Below are positions 54,971-63,558 of a stretch of 64,000 nt of DNA, in pieces; position 1 is the stretch's first letter, and each line of letters begins with the position of its first letter. The translations under genes and the position numbers were made by a program. The DNA is from Thalassococcus sp. S3 (GTDB taxonomy: Bacteria; Pseudomonadota; Alphaproteobacteria; Rhodobacterales; Rhodobacteraceae). The stretch is from the NCBI RefSeq assembly GCF_004216475.1, contig NZ_CP022303.1:558001-622000 (forward strand). Direction: 5' to 3'. Below the pieces are notes generated by a model. That model saw only the letters and a program-made list of their open reading frames with translations. It did not search any database and was not told where the DNA came from.

Positions 54971-55119
54971 CGCGGCAAACCCCTTGCAGGATTGGGCGCG
55001 CCTGTTCCCCGCCTCAGCGACAAAATCAGCGCGTAAATCTGGACTTCATTGGCCTCTTTGAGGCACCACACTGATGCAAAGCCGAGGTTCAAACATTCCG
55101 ACGATGCTGCCTCCCTCAC

Positions 55120-55770
55120 TCACTGCCGCTTTAGTCCGGCCATAAGTTGCTGAAACTTCTCGCCCTGAACGGTGACGTGGCTGCGTAGGATGTTTGCCGC
55201 GCTGTCGCCATCCCCGCGCTTGAGCGCTTCGACGATGGTTTCATGTTCCGCCAGCGACTGGGCCATTCTTCCGCGAAATCGCAATTGCACCCGGCGGAAC
55301 GGCTTCAACCTATGTTGAAGCCGAAGCGCCTCCCCCTGAAGAAAGCTGTTCGTGGCGCCCGCATAGATCTCTTGATGAAACGCTTCGTTTTCCGCGTAAT
55401 AGGTGGCTGCGTCTTCCTGCTCGACCGCGGCTTTGCAGCGGTCATTCGCAGCGGTCAGCCGCTCCAGGCCGTGGTCTGACATCCTGACCGCTGCGAAACG
55501 CCCACATGCCGCTTCAAGTTCTGCCATGGTCTCGAACATCTCCAAAAGCTCGACCGGGCCGGGCTGGCGAACGAAAACGCCGCGCCGGGGAATCTGTTCG
55601 GCGATTCCCGACAAAACGAGTTTCTGAAGCGCCTCCCGGACAGGGGTGCGCGATACGTTGAATTTCTCGGCCAGCTTGATCTCGTCAAGTCGCTCGCCAT
55701 CCTCATATTCGCCTGTAAATACAAGCTGTTCCAATGAGTCAGCAATCTGGTCCGCGCGCTTCAGCATCAT
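55120..55770 (-). CDS. matR: GntR-family (FCD) regulator, MatR-like
   Basis: A 216-residue FadR/FCD-type regulator. The winged helix is at residues ~5-70 (KLAEKFNVSRTPVREALQKL). The FCD domain follows (~85-210), with metal/ligand residues in RCKAAVEQEDAATYYAENEA and FHQEIYAGATN. It is divergent from the malonate TRAP operon. The operator TTGTATACAA at 55818-55827 resembles the MatR box known from rhizobia. The two ATGs at 55770 and 55767 cannot be separated. Confidence 0.87.
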   Translation of the reverse strand: MMLKRADQIADSLEQLVFTGEYEDGERLDEIKLAEKFNVSRTPVREALQKLVLSGIAEQIPRRGVFVRQPGPVELLEMFETMAELEAACGRFAAVRMSDHGLERLTAANDRCKAAVEQEDAATYYAENEAFHQEIYAGATNSFLQGEALRLQHRLKPFRRVQLRFRGRMAQSLAEHETIVEALKRGDGDSAANILRSHVTVQGEKFQQLMAGLKRQ

Positions 55771-55817
55771 GGATATGACATACCATCGCGAACTTCTGGA
55801 ACGCAAATATTTATTTC

Positions 55818-55827
55818 TTGTATACAA
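55818..55827. promoter_or_regulatory. MatR-type operator, TTGTATACAA
   Basis: A perfect 10-base palindrome, preceded by TTTC and followed by AAA, in the 139-base gap between the divergent GntR and TRAP genes. In the rhizobial mat operon the published MatR site is, as I recall, TCTTGTA/TACACGA; the left half here is identical (TCTTGTA). It fits repression of both directions, relieved by malonate or malonyl-CoA. Confidence 0.75.
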
Positions 55828-55909
55828 AAATATTGACTGAGAATGCAGGCTGCGTGATGCTGCCCCATCAGGTCGCCAATGGCGTCCGAAGATACCAAGG
55901 GAGGAAACA

Positions 55910-56899
55910 ATGAAACTGAGACATTTGACGGCTGCCGCCGCGACGACTTTGCTTGGTCTGGCATCGCTGGCACAGGCGACCGAGCTGCGCCTGTCGCATC
56001 AGTGGTCGAACCAGGATATCCGCCACCAGGTTGCACAGATCGTCGCCGACGAGGTTGCGGCAGCCGACGTCGATCTGGAAATCAAAATCTTTGGTTCAAA
56101 ATCCCTATTTAAACCGCGCGAGCAATATCGTCCTCTCAGCCGCGGCCAGCTGGATATGACAGTGCTGCCACTCAGCTATGCGGGGGGCCAACAGCCGGCC
56201 TATAACCTCACATTGATGCCCGGTCTGGTGAAGAACCACGATCACGCCGCCCGTCTGAGCCAGTCGCCCTATATGGAGGCGCTTGAGGAAAAGATGGCGG
56301 ATGATGACGTCATGGTTCTGGTGCACGGATACCTCGCCGGTGGTTTTGTGGGCAAAGACAAGTGCATCACCGCGCCCGAAGACATCGCGGGCCTGCAAAC
56401 CCGCGCGGCTGGTAAAGCGTTTGAGCAGATGCTGGCCGGGGCCGACGCTTCCATCACTTCCATGGCCTCCTCCGAGATCTACAATGCCATGCAGACAGGC
56501 ATCCTGAACGCGGCCAACACCTCGTCATCGTCCTTTGTTTCCTATCGCATCTACGAACAGGTGTCGTGCTACACGCCCGCAACCGAGGATGTGGCGCTTT
56601 GGTTCATGTATCAGCCGCTGCTCATGAACAAATCGACGTTCGAGGGGCTCTCGGTGGAACAACAGGCGGCTCTGCTCGCTGCCGCTGAGAAGGCGGAAGC
56701 CTATTATCTTGAAGAGGCCAAGAAGCAGGATGCCGCTTCGGTCGAAGTCTTCAAGAATGCGGGTGTTGAGATCGCCCAGATGTCGCCCGAAGACTTCGCC
56801 GCCTGGCGCGCGCTTGCGCAGGAGACCTCTTACAAGAGCTTTGTCGAGGAAGTCCCGGACGGACAAGCGCTGCTCGATATGGCGCTGGCCGTCGAATAG
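55910..56899 (+). CDS. matP: TRAP transporter periplasmic binding protein (malonate)
   Basis: A 329-residue DctP-type binding protein. The signal peptide is residues 1-23 (LLGLASLAQA). Core landmarks: ELRLSHQWSNQDIRHQVAQI, REQYRPLSRGQLDMTVLPLS, GLQTRAAGKAFEQMLAGADA (the conserved Arg that binds the carboxylate) and SSEIYNAMQTGILNAAN. The malonate assignment comes from the two downstream malonyl-CoA enzymes, not from the protein alone. GGGAGG precedes the ATG. Confidence 0.88.
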   Translation: MKLRHLTAAAATTLLGLASLAQATELRLSHQWSNQDIRHQVAQIVADEVAAADVDLEIKIFGSKSLFKPREQYRPLSRGQLDMTVLPLSYAGGQQPAYNLTLMPGLVKNHDHAARLSQSPYMEALEEKMADDDVMVLVHGYLAGGFVGKDKCITAPEDIAGLQTRAAGKAFEQMLAGADASITSMASSEIYNAMQTGILNAANTSSSSFVSYRIYEQVSCYTPATEDVALWFMYQPLLMNKSTFEGLSVEQQAALLAAAEKAEAYYLEEAKKQDAASVEVFKNAGVEIAQMSPEDFAAWRALAQETSYKSFVEEVPDGQALLDMALAVE

Positions 56900-56974
56900 G
56901 CTCCGTCCTCCGTGACCGCCTGTCTTGAGGGCGGTCGCCCGGATCAATCAGTGACTTTTTGAAGGAGAGCCGAC

Positions 56975-57523
56975 ATGGCTGGCCAAAGCTCGGTCGTGAC
57001 CTCACGCACGGGTAACAACCTTTTCCTCCGTGGTGTCGCAGCCCTTTCCACTCTGGCGGGCTGGTGTTCTGCGGCGATGATTGTCGCGGCTGTGGCCATC
57101 ACCTGCCAGATGATCTTTGTGCGCTTCGTGCTCAATCAGTCGACGGTCTGGCAGACGGAGGCCGTTGTTTACCTGGCCATCGGTGCCACATTGGTTGGTC
57201 TGCCTTATGTGCAGCGGCTGCGGGGTCATGTGAATGTGGACCTGATCCCGCTCTCGCTGTCACGCGGGGCGCGCTATTACATGTACCTCGTGACCATGTC
57301 GCTCTCTATCGCGATTGTCGCCGTGATCTTGTTTTATGGTTATGGGCATTGGCATCTTGCCTATGAGCGGAACTGGAAATCCGACACCGTCTGGGGTGTC
57401 CGCCTGTGGATTCCATATCTCTCGATCCCGGTGGGCTTTGGGCTCTTTCTGCTGCAGCTGATCGCGGATCTGGTCGCTGTCCTTCTCAAGATCGATGCGC
57501 CCTTCGGGCTGGAGGACACCTGA
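56975..57523 (+). CDS. matQ: TRAP transporter small permease (DctQ type)
   Basis: A 182-residue membrane protein with four helices: STLAGWCSAAMIVAAVAI, WQTEAVVYLAIGATLVGLPY, YYMYLVTMSLSIAIVAVILF and LWIPYLSIPVGFGLFLLQLI. The conserved W-E pair of DctQ is in VWQTEAVVY. Its stop shares one base with the DctM start (TGATG). Confidence 0.9.
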   Translation: MAGQSSVVTSRTGNNLFLRGVAALSTLAGWCSAAMIVAAVAITCQMIFVRFVLNQSTVWQTEAVVYLAIGATLVGLPYVQRLRGHVNVDLIPLSLSRGARYYMYLVTMSLSIAIVAVILFYGYGHWHLAYERNWKSDTVWGVRLWIPYLSIPVGFGLFLLQLIADLVAVLLKIDAPFGLEDT

Positions 57524-58839
57524 TGGATCCGATCCTTCTGGGCGGCATTGTCGCCGTGGCGACGATTTTGGTTTTGTTCTCCGGCGTCTCCGTCGCGCTG
57601 GGCCTGCTCATTGTCTCTACGGGGTTTCTACTGATCTTCGACGGGCTGCGCTCTCTGGAGCTGATCCCGGAAATTCTGTTCGGCAAGCTCGACAATTTCG
57701 CGCTGCTGTCGATCCCGATGTTCATCATCATGGGCGCGTCCATCGCGTCGACGCGGGCGGGCGCCGATCTTTACGAGGCGCTTGAGCGCTGGCTCACGCG
57801 GGTGCCGGGCGGGTTGGTCGTTTCCAATCTGGGTGCTTGTGCTCTTTTTGCGGCGATGTCCGGCTCAAGCCCCGCCACCTGCGCCGCCATCGGCAAGATG
57901 GGTATCCCCGAGATGCGCAAACGCGGCTATCCCGATGGGGTTGCAGCCGGGTCCATTGCAGCGGGCGGAACGCTTGGCATCCTGATCCCGCCCTCGGTCA
58001 CCATGATCGTTTACGGCATTGCCACGGAAACCTCGATCGGTCGTCTTTTTCTGGCCGGTGTGATCCCGGGACTGATGCTCGTCGGGCTCTTCATGATCTG
58101 GTCGCTCTATTCGACCTGGCGCTCCGGCGACAAGGCGCTGTTGAGCGCGGGCACGTATACCTGGAAGCAGAAGATCGAAATTCTACCCCGCGTTCTGCCC
58201 TTCCTCGCAATCATCGTTGGTGTGCTCTATGCCATGTATGGCGGTATCGCCACGCCGTCGGAGACCGCTGCCGTGGGCGCGCTGCTCTGCCTGCTCATCG
58301 CGATGGTGATCTACAAGCTCTGGAACCCCGGTGATCTGTGGCTCGTTCTGCGCGACAGCACGAAAGAGAGCGTGATGATCATGTTCATCATCGCCGCGGC
58401 GGGCGTCTTCTCGTACATGCTGTCGAGCCTGTTCATCACCCAGTCGATTGCCGAATGGATCGGCACACTTGACGTGAACCGCTGGGTGCTGATGACCTTT
58501 GTGATGCTGTTCCTGTTGGTCGCCGGGTTCTTCCTGCCGCCCGTGGCGGTGATCCTCATGGCCGCGCCGATCCTGTTGCCGATCATCACCACCGCCGGTT
58601 TCGACCCGATCTGGTTCGCGGTCGTGTTGACGATCAACATGGAGATCGGTCTGATTTCACCTCCCGTCGGCCTGAACCTCTATGTCATCAACGGCATCGC
58701 GCCGGACATCTCTCTCAAGACCATCCTAAAGGGGTCACTGCCATTTGTGGCCTGCATGGTGATCGCGATCATCCTTTTGTGCTTCTTCCCCGGTCTCGCC
58801 ACCTGGTTGCCCAACACCGTCATGGGGGCCGCGGTATGA
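57523..58839 (+). CDS. matM: TRAP transporter large permease (DctM type)
   Basis: A 438-residue membrane protein, the Na+-coupled translocation subunit, with ~12 helices. Landmarks are LDNFALLSIPMFIIMGASIA, AMSGSSPATCAAIGKMGIPE, GSIAAGGTLGILIPPSVTMI and GLISPPVGLNLYVINGIAPD, the two symmetric substrate-site signatures. The open frame extends upstream into matQ, but the ATG at 57523 is the standard start. Its stop overlaps the decarboxylase start by 4 bases (ATGA). Confidence 0.92.
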   Translation: MDPILLGGIVAVATILVLFSGVSVALGLLIVSTGFLLIFDGLRSLELIPEILFGKLDNFALLSIPMFIIMGASIASTRAGADLYEALERWLTRVPGGLVVSNLGACALFAAMSGSSPATCAAIGKMGIPEMRKRGYPDGVAAGSIAAGGTLGILIPPSVTMIVYGIATETSIGRLFLAGVIPGLMLVGLFMIWSLYSTWRSGDKALLSAGTYTWKQKIEILPRVLPFLAIIVGVLYAMYGGIATPSETAAVGALLCLLIAMVIYKLWNPGDLWLVLRDSTKESVMIMFIIAAAGVFSYMLSSLFITQSIAEWIGTLDVNRWVLMTFVMLFLLVAGFFLPPVAVILMAAPILLPIITTAGFDPIWFAVVLTINMEIGLISPPVGLNLYVINGIAPDISLKTILKGSLPFVACMVIAIILLCFFPGLATWLPNTVMGAAV

Positions 58840-60071
58840 GCTATCTCGGTGATCTCCTCTCGACCGTTTTCGAGCGGCGCTATCGCAAGGCGTTATCGGA
58901 AAAGGCAGACGACCAGACGACAGCAGAGCTGTGCGACGCGCTGCTCAGCAGTCAGGGGGATGTGTCGGGCGTCACCCTGGCGCGCAGTCTTCTGGATCGG
59001 TACGCCAACATGACACCGGACGAGAAACTCGGGTTTTTCGAATACCTCGCAACCCAGCTTGAGATCGTGCCCGATGACGTGCAATCCACCATCCATGCCT
59101 ATTGCGCCGAAAAGAACCGAACCACCTACAGCGCTTTTGCATCGGCGTGCGAACCCAAGCGGCAAGAGCTTGCGCGCCGTCTCAACCAGGTTCCGGGGGC
59201 AACCGGTGAACTCGTCTCGATGCGAAAGGATTTGTTGAAGCTGCTCAAGGCGCGTCCCGAGCTTGAGCCGGTGGATGTCGATTTCAAACATCTGTTCGCA
59301 TCATGGTTCAACCGAGGTTTTCTGGTACTCCGGCCCATAAACTGGGAAAGCCCGGCCGACATCCTGGAAAAGATCATTGCGTACGAGGCTGTCCATGCCA
59401 TCGACAGCTGGGACGATTTGAGGCGCCGCCTGAAACCGGACGACCGACGGTGTTTCGGCTTTTTCCATCCTGCCATGGCGGATGAACCGCTGATTTTTGT
59501 TGAGGTGGCCCTGACCAAGGGCATTCCCAATTCGGTTCAGGCCTTGCTGGCCGACGAACGTGTCGCCCATCCGGCGGAAGAAGCCGATACGGCCGTCTTT
59601 TATTCGATATCCAATTGTCAGGCGGGTCTGGCGGGCATTTCTTTTGGCAATTCGCTGATCAAACAGGTCGTAGCCGACCTTTCGCATGAGTTGCAGGGCC
59701 TGGAGACTTTCGTCACGCTTTCGCCAATCCCGGGTCTGAACCGGTGGATGTCCCAATCAGGGCTGGAGGTGCAGGCATTCAACACCCAAGCGCTTGCCGC
59801 GCATTACCTGATGGAAGCGAAACGGCACGACGGTATGCCCTATGATCCGGTCGCCCGGTTCCATCTGGGAAACGGCGCGCAGATCCACGCCGTTCACGCG
59901 GAGGCCGACACGTCTGACAATGGCCGCAAACAATCGAACGGTGCGATGGTAAACTATCTTTACGACCTGTCGCAGATCTCCCAAAACCATGAGCAGTTCG
60001 TCGGAGAAAAGTCCATCGCGGCCTCCGATGCCGTCAAGACTTTGAGCGCCTCCGTCGCCGCGCATGCATAG
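58836..60071 (+). CDS. matA: Malonyl-CoA decarboxylase
   Basis: A 411-residue enzyme releasing CO2 from malonyl-CoA to give acetyl-CoA. The N-terminal helical domain (~1-140) and the GNAT-like C-terminal domain are both present. Landmarks are LVLRPINWESPADILEKIIA, PDDRRCFGFFHPAMADEPLI, ETFVTLSPIPGLNRWM (catalytic-loop signature) and ARFHLGNGAQIHAVHAEADT (active-site His). It overlaps matM by 4 bases, so transport and decarboxylation are translationally coupled. Confidence 0.93.
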   Translation: MSYLGDLLSTVFERRYRKALSEKADDQTTAELCDALLSSQGDVSGVTLARSLLDRYANMTPDEKLGFFEYLATQLEIVPDDVQSTIHAYCAEKNRTTYSAFASACEPKRQELARRLNQVPGATGELVSMRKDLLKLLKARPELEPVDVDFKHLFASWFNRGFLVLRPINWESPADILEKIIAYEAVHAIDSWDDLRRRLKPDDRRCFGFFHPAMADEPLIFVEVALTKGIPNSVQALLADERVAHPAEEADTAVFYSISNCQAGLAGISFGNSLIKQVVADLSHELQGLETFVTLSPIPGLNRWMSQSGLEVQAFNTQALAAHYLMEAKRHDGMPYDPVARFHLGNGAQIHAVHAEADTSDNGRKQSNGAMVNYLYDLSQISQNHEQFVGEKSIAASDAVKTLSASVAAHA

Positions 60072-60080
60072 GAGATTGAT

Positions 60081-61601
60081 ATGGCCAATCCTCTCTACGA
60101 CACGCTCTTTGGTAGATATGCGGGTAAGACAACCGTATTCCTGCAAATGGTGGACGGCACGACGATAACACATGCCGCTTTTCTGGAAACGGCTGGTCGG
60201 TTCGCCAATCTGCTTGCGCATCTTGAGATCGCGCCGGGCGATCGCGTTGCTGCTCAGGTCGCCAAATCGCCCCAAGCCTTGGCCCTTTACACTGCCTGTG
60301 TTCAGGCAGGTGTTGTCTTTCTGCCCCTCAACACCGCCTATACCGCCGACGAGGTGTCCTATTTTGTCGAGAACAGCGGTGCGCGACTGTTGGTGTGCGA
60401 TCCCGCATCAGTGAATGATCTGCAAGGCGTTGCCGATGCCTGCGGTGCGGGGCTGCAAACGATGAGCGCGGACGGGGGAGGGAGTTTTGCCTCCGCAGCG
60501 GCAGGCCTGCCAGCTGACTTTGCAACCGTGGACCGTTCCGACGATGACCTCGCTGCCTTTCTTTACACTTCGGGAACCACGGGGCGATCCAAGGGCGCCA
60601 TGTTGACCCAGGGCAACCTGCTGTCCAATTCCGAAACGCTGATGTCCGAATGGCAGTTCACGGCTCAGGACGCTCTTCTTCACGCATTGCCGATCTTTCA
60701 CACGCACGGGCTATTCGTTGCGACCAATATCACCCTGCTTGCCGGTGGCAGGTTGCTGTTCATGCCGAAGTTCAACGTCGACGACATGCTCTCCCTGATG
60801 CCGCATGCGACCGCAATGATGGGCGTACCCACGTTCTACACACGCCTTTTGGCTGACGAGCGTTTTACCCGGCAAATGGCGCAGCACATGCGCCTCTTCG
60901 TTTCCGGCTCGGCGCCGCTTCTGGCGGAAACGCATATACAATTCGAAAAGCGCACCGGTCACCGGATCCTGGAACGCTATGGGATGACCGAAACCAATAT
61001 GAACACATCGAACCCCTATGACGGGGAGCGGCGGGCGGGCACTGTCGGTTTTCCGCTGCCGGGAGTCGAAGTGCGGATTACCGATAGCGGCACAGGAAAT
61101 GAACTGGCCCAAGGAGAGATCGGCCAGATCGAAGTGCGCGGCCCGAACGTGTTCAAGGGCTATTGGCAGATGCCAGAGAAAACGGCTGAGGAGCTGCGAG
61201 AGAACGGGTTCTTCATCACCGGCGACCTGGGGCGAGTGGACGAGGACGGCTATCTTCACATCGTGGGCCGCAACAAGGATCTGATCATCTCGGGCGGCTA
61301 CAATATCTATCCCAAGGAAATCGAATTGCTGCTGGATCAGGAGGACGGCGTTCTGGAAAGTGCTGTCGTCGGCGTGCCGCACCCTGACTTTGGGGAAACC
61401 GTTGTAGGTATTCTGGTCGCCGAAGACGGCGCCGAACTCGACCTTGATGCGATCAAGGACCGGCTTGGCAGGTCACTGGCGCGTTTCAAACAACCGCAAA
61501 AGCTCGTCGTTTTGCCTGAACTGCCGCGAAACACCATGGGTAAGGTGCAGAAAAACATCCTGCGGGAAGAGTTCAAGGATCTGTTTCAACCCGCAGCATG
61601 A
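60081..61601 (+). CDS. matB: Malonyl-CoA synthetase (malonate-CoA ligase)
   Basis: A 506-residue ANL-superfamily ligase that activates malonate with CoA and ATP. Motifs: P-loop-like YTSGTTGRSKGAMLTQGN (~residues 155-172), A5 ERYGMTETNMNTSNPYDGER, hinge IVGRNKDLIISGGYNIYPKE and the catalytic lysine near LPRNTMGKVQKNILREEF. The MTETNM pattern with an Arg-containing loop (GERRAGTVGF) is typical of MatB, which selects malonate. It starts 9 bases after matA. With matPQM and matA it completes uptake, activation and decarboxylation to acetyl-CoA. Confidence 0.93.
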   Translation: MANPLYDTLFGRYAGKTTVFLQMVDGTTITHAAFLETAGRFANLLAHLEIAPGDRVAAQVAKSPQALALYTACVQAGVVFLPLNTAYTADEVSYFVENSGARLLVCDPASVNDLQGVADACGAGLQTMSADGGGSFASAAAGLPADFATVDRSDDDLAAFLYTSGTTGRSKGAMLTQGNLLSNSETLMSEWQFTAQDALLHALPIFHTHGLFVATNITLLAGGRLLFMPKFNVDDMLSLMPHATAMMGVPTFYTRLLADERFTRQMAQHMRLFVSGSAPLLAETHIQFEKRTGHRILERYGMTETNMNTSNPYDGERRAGTVGFPLPGVEVRITDSGTGNELAQGEIGQIEVRGPNVFKGYWQMPEKTAEELRENGFFITGDLGRVDEDGYLHIVGRNKDLIISGGYNIYPKEIELLLDQEDGVLESAVVGVPHPDFGETVVGILVAEDGAELDLDAIKDRLGRSLARFKQPQKLVVLPELPRNTMGKVQKNILREEFKDLFQPAA

Positions 61602-61767
61602 CGCTGGCTGCCACCATTGGATAATCTGCCCGGTCTTCGTCATGCCCGTTGTGGAGTGTCTATTCGGTAAGGCGCTACGCGAGCACCATGAAGCGGGAGG
61701 GGAAGGGGTTGGACCTGCGACCGCTCGATTTACCGGATCAAACGGCGCTGGAACAGCAGGATCCAGC

Positions 61768-62058
61768 CTAGGCCTTCATGCTCAGGATCATTCCGATGTC
61801 GCGCTGGTCCAGCCCATCAAGAAGGGCGCGTTCATCCGCGTTTAGTTGGGCCCTGTTGCTCGCATAGTCGAGCAGATAAGTCGCGACCTGGCTGGTGGAG
61901 GCGTAATAAAGGTCATACCCGCCCCGGCCAACCTCTGTGATCAGGCGTTCCAGAAGCTTTTTCCGCTTTTCAGCAACAAGGTCCGACGTCTTGTCCTGCA
62001 ACATTTCTTGCTCCGCAGCGAGGGTCATTTTCTTTCGTTGCAAGACATAGACCGACAC
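61768..62058 (-). CDS. Small hypothetical protein
   Basis: A 96-residue, largely helical, charged protein without signal peptide or membrane segment (for example LAAEQEMLQDKTSDLVAEKR, then KLLERLITEVGRGGYDLYYA). I do not recognise the family. An in-frame ATG at 62028 (MTLAAEQEM) may be the real start. It converges on matB, 166 bases away. The even composition and lack of internal stops support it as real, but only moderately. Confidence 0.5.
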   Translation of the reverse strand: MSVYVLQRKKMTLAAEQEMLQDKTSDLVAEKRKKLLERLITEVGRGGYDLYYASTSQVATYLLDYASNRAQLNADERALLDGLDQRDIGMILSMKA

Positions 62059-62220
62059 GCGGTTTCTGCCAGTTCAGGACGTGTTGATTCGATGGTGATA
62101 GGGCGCATAACGCCGGTATGACGGCTTCAGCGTTGCTGTGAGTCCGATTGGCTGATTCCCGTGGCCTGACGGCCGGCCCGGGCTATCTGAGCCATTCGGT
62201 CGGCAAAGAGGCTGATTAAG

Positions 62221-62853
62221 ATGCTCAAAACGATTTCTCATTTTTTCCACGGCAGCCGGGTCAGCGACGGCTCGGATGCCAAGATCGGGCATGCCGAGGG
62301 GGATGGCGTCACCCTGCACGTCCAACTGCGTGTTCTGGACCGCGACCCTTATCTGTGCCTCGCCGATGAGAGACTGAGACTGATCTCAGTCTTCGACGAT
62401 CTGCGGTACGATCGTGCGGATATGGACATGTTGTCGGGACCGATGCGGCGGCGGGTGATCGCCAAACTTGTGCCCTTGGGGTTCCAGCAAGTCTCAGGCG
62501 GGGTGCTGGAGAACGCGGCACTGGATGTCAGGATGTATATGCCCAAGTTTCGCGCGCTGGGCGCGTCGCCTTTTGATGCGACACGCGACACGCCGCGCAG
62601 ACCGCAGGACTATTACATCCTCACGCCCACTCAGACAGCTTGCCAGTTCATTGATCACTACCCGGTTGATGAAGCTGTCACCGCGATCAAGGCACTGATC
62701 GTCAAGCACCCCATCAATCTTTTGCGTGTGTCGGATTATCTGGAGAAATCAGGAAAGCACCAGATTTTCGCGGGCGCGATCGGGCACCTTAAATTCGTTC
62801 AGAGGGAGGCAGTGGAGGCCGAGCCCCTGCGCTCACGTCGCGCCTTGCGCTGA
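62221..62853 (+). CDS. Conserved-looking hypothetical protein
   Basis: A 210-residue soluble protein with no signal peptide or membrane helix. It has an ordered, mixed composition: SDAKIGHAEGDGVTLHVQLR, LRLISVFDDLRYDRADMDML, PQDYYILTPTQTACQFIDHY and AVTAIKALIVKHPINLLRVS. The repeated D/Y-rich segments do not match a family I know. The ATG at 62221 has a plausible upstream region; nothing around it suggests an operon partner. It has good codon use for a real gene. Confidence 0.65.
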   Translation: MLKTISHFFHGSRVSDGSDAKIGHAEGDGVTLHVQLRVLDRDPYLCLADERLRLISVFDDLRYDRADMDMLSGPMRRRVIAKLVPLGFQQVSGGVLENAALDVRMYMPKFRALGASPFDATRDTPRRPQDYYILTPTQTACQFIDHYPVDEAVTAIKALIVKHPINLLRVSDYLEKSGKHQIFAGAIGHLKFVQREAVEAEPLRSRRALR

Positions 62854-63103
62854 CTTCCGCCGACGCCACGCCATCGCCGAACCGAAGCGAGAAGTAGCCT
62901 TTTCCCAACGTGAGAAAGCAGGGCGGGCTGGGAGAGCGGGAACATGGACCTTTGATGCGGATCGGGCGTCACCGTGGTGCTTGCGGGTCGCCGCCTTGGC
63001 TGATGCTTTTGCGAATGTGACTTGACGCGGCGCGGACAAACCGAAATTGACTTGCCGATACCGGGTTTGAACGCTCGCGTTCATTCCAAAAAAGGGAACT
63101 GCC

Positions 63104-63295
63104 ATGGGTCTTGGCGATCTGGTTCTAAGTCCGCTTGCCGCAACGTTGATTTTCTGCGTCACCTGTCTGGCCGGGCATCGCTACAGACGCGTCTGGAAGG
63201 CAAAAGGCCCAAGCTATCAATACTGGATATTCGGAGTGATTGCGGCAGCGGGCCTGCTGGTTTTGGGTTTTGTCCCGATCGAAATTCCGGGCTAG
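63104..63295 (+). CDS. Small two-helix membrane protein
   Basis: A 63-residue protein with two hydrophobic helices (LVLSPLAATLIFCVTCLAG and WIFGVIAAAGLLVLGFVPI) joined by a basic loop (HRYRRVWKAKGPSYQY). Such small proteins are often subunits or assembly factors of membrane complexes. It converges on the NqrM-like gene with a 4-base overlap at the 3' ends. Function unknown. Confidence 0.55.
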   Translation: MGLGDLVLSPLAATLIFCVTCLAGHRYRRVWKAKGPSYQYWIFGVIAAAGLLVLGFVPIEIPG

Positions 63296-63534
63296 GCAGC
63301 GTCACCCTGACCGGCACGCTCCATCATCTTGCGCGCGCGGGGGCATTGCAGACGTTCCTTAAGCGGGGAATTCGGGTCAATTTCCTTCTTGCACACAAGG
63401 CAATGATCCGCGTCAGCGATTGCGTTCAAACCTCCGCAACTGCCCTTGATCCGCTTGTTCATGAAGATCACGCCCACTGACATGCCAAGGGTGATCAGAA
63501 GAAGGAAGACAAAGGCCAGTACGAAGGTTTCCAT
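63292..63534 (-). CDS. nqrM: NqrM-like Na+-NQR maturation protein
   Basis: An 80-residue protein with one N-terminal membrane helix (FVLAFVFLLLITLGMSVGVIF) and a cysteine-bearing tail: GSCGGLNAIADADHCLVCKK and RLQCPRAR. This SCGGL-C-x2-C arrangement after a single helix is the NqrM pattern; NqrM delivers iron to the Na+-translocating NADH:quinone reductase. It directly follows apbE on the same strand, which is the usual order at the end of an nqr operon (nqrA-F-apbE-nqrM). The nqr genes themselves would be right of the window. Confidence 0.82.
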   Translation of the reverse strand: METFVLAFVFLLLITLGMSVGVIFMNKRIKGSCGGLNAIADADHCLVCKKEIDPNSPLKERLQCPRARKMMERAGQGDAA

Positions 63535-63558
63535 ATGCGTTACCTCGACAGGTGCGGT

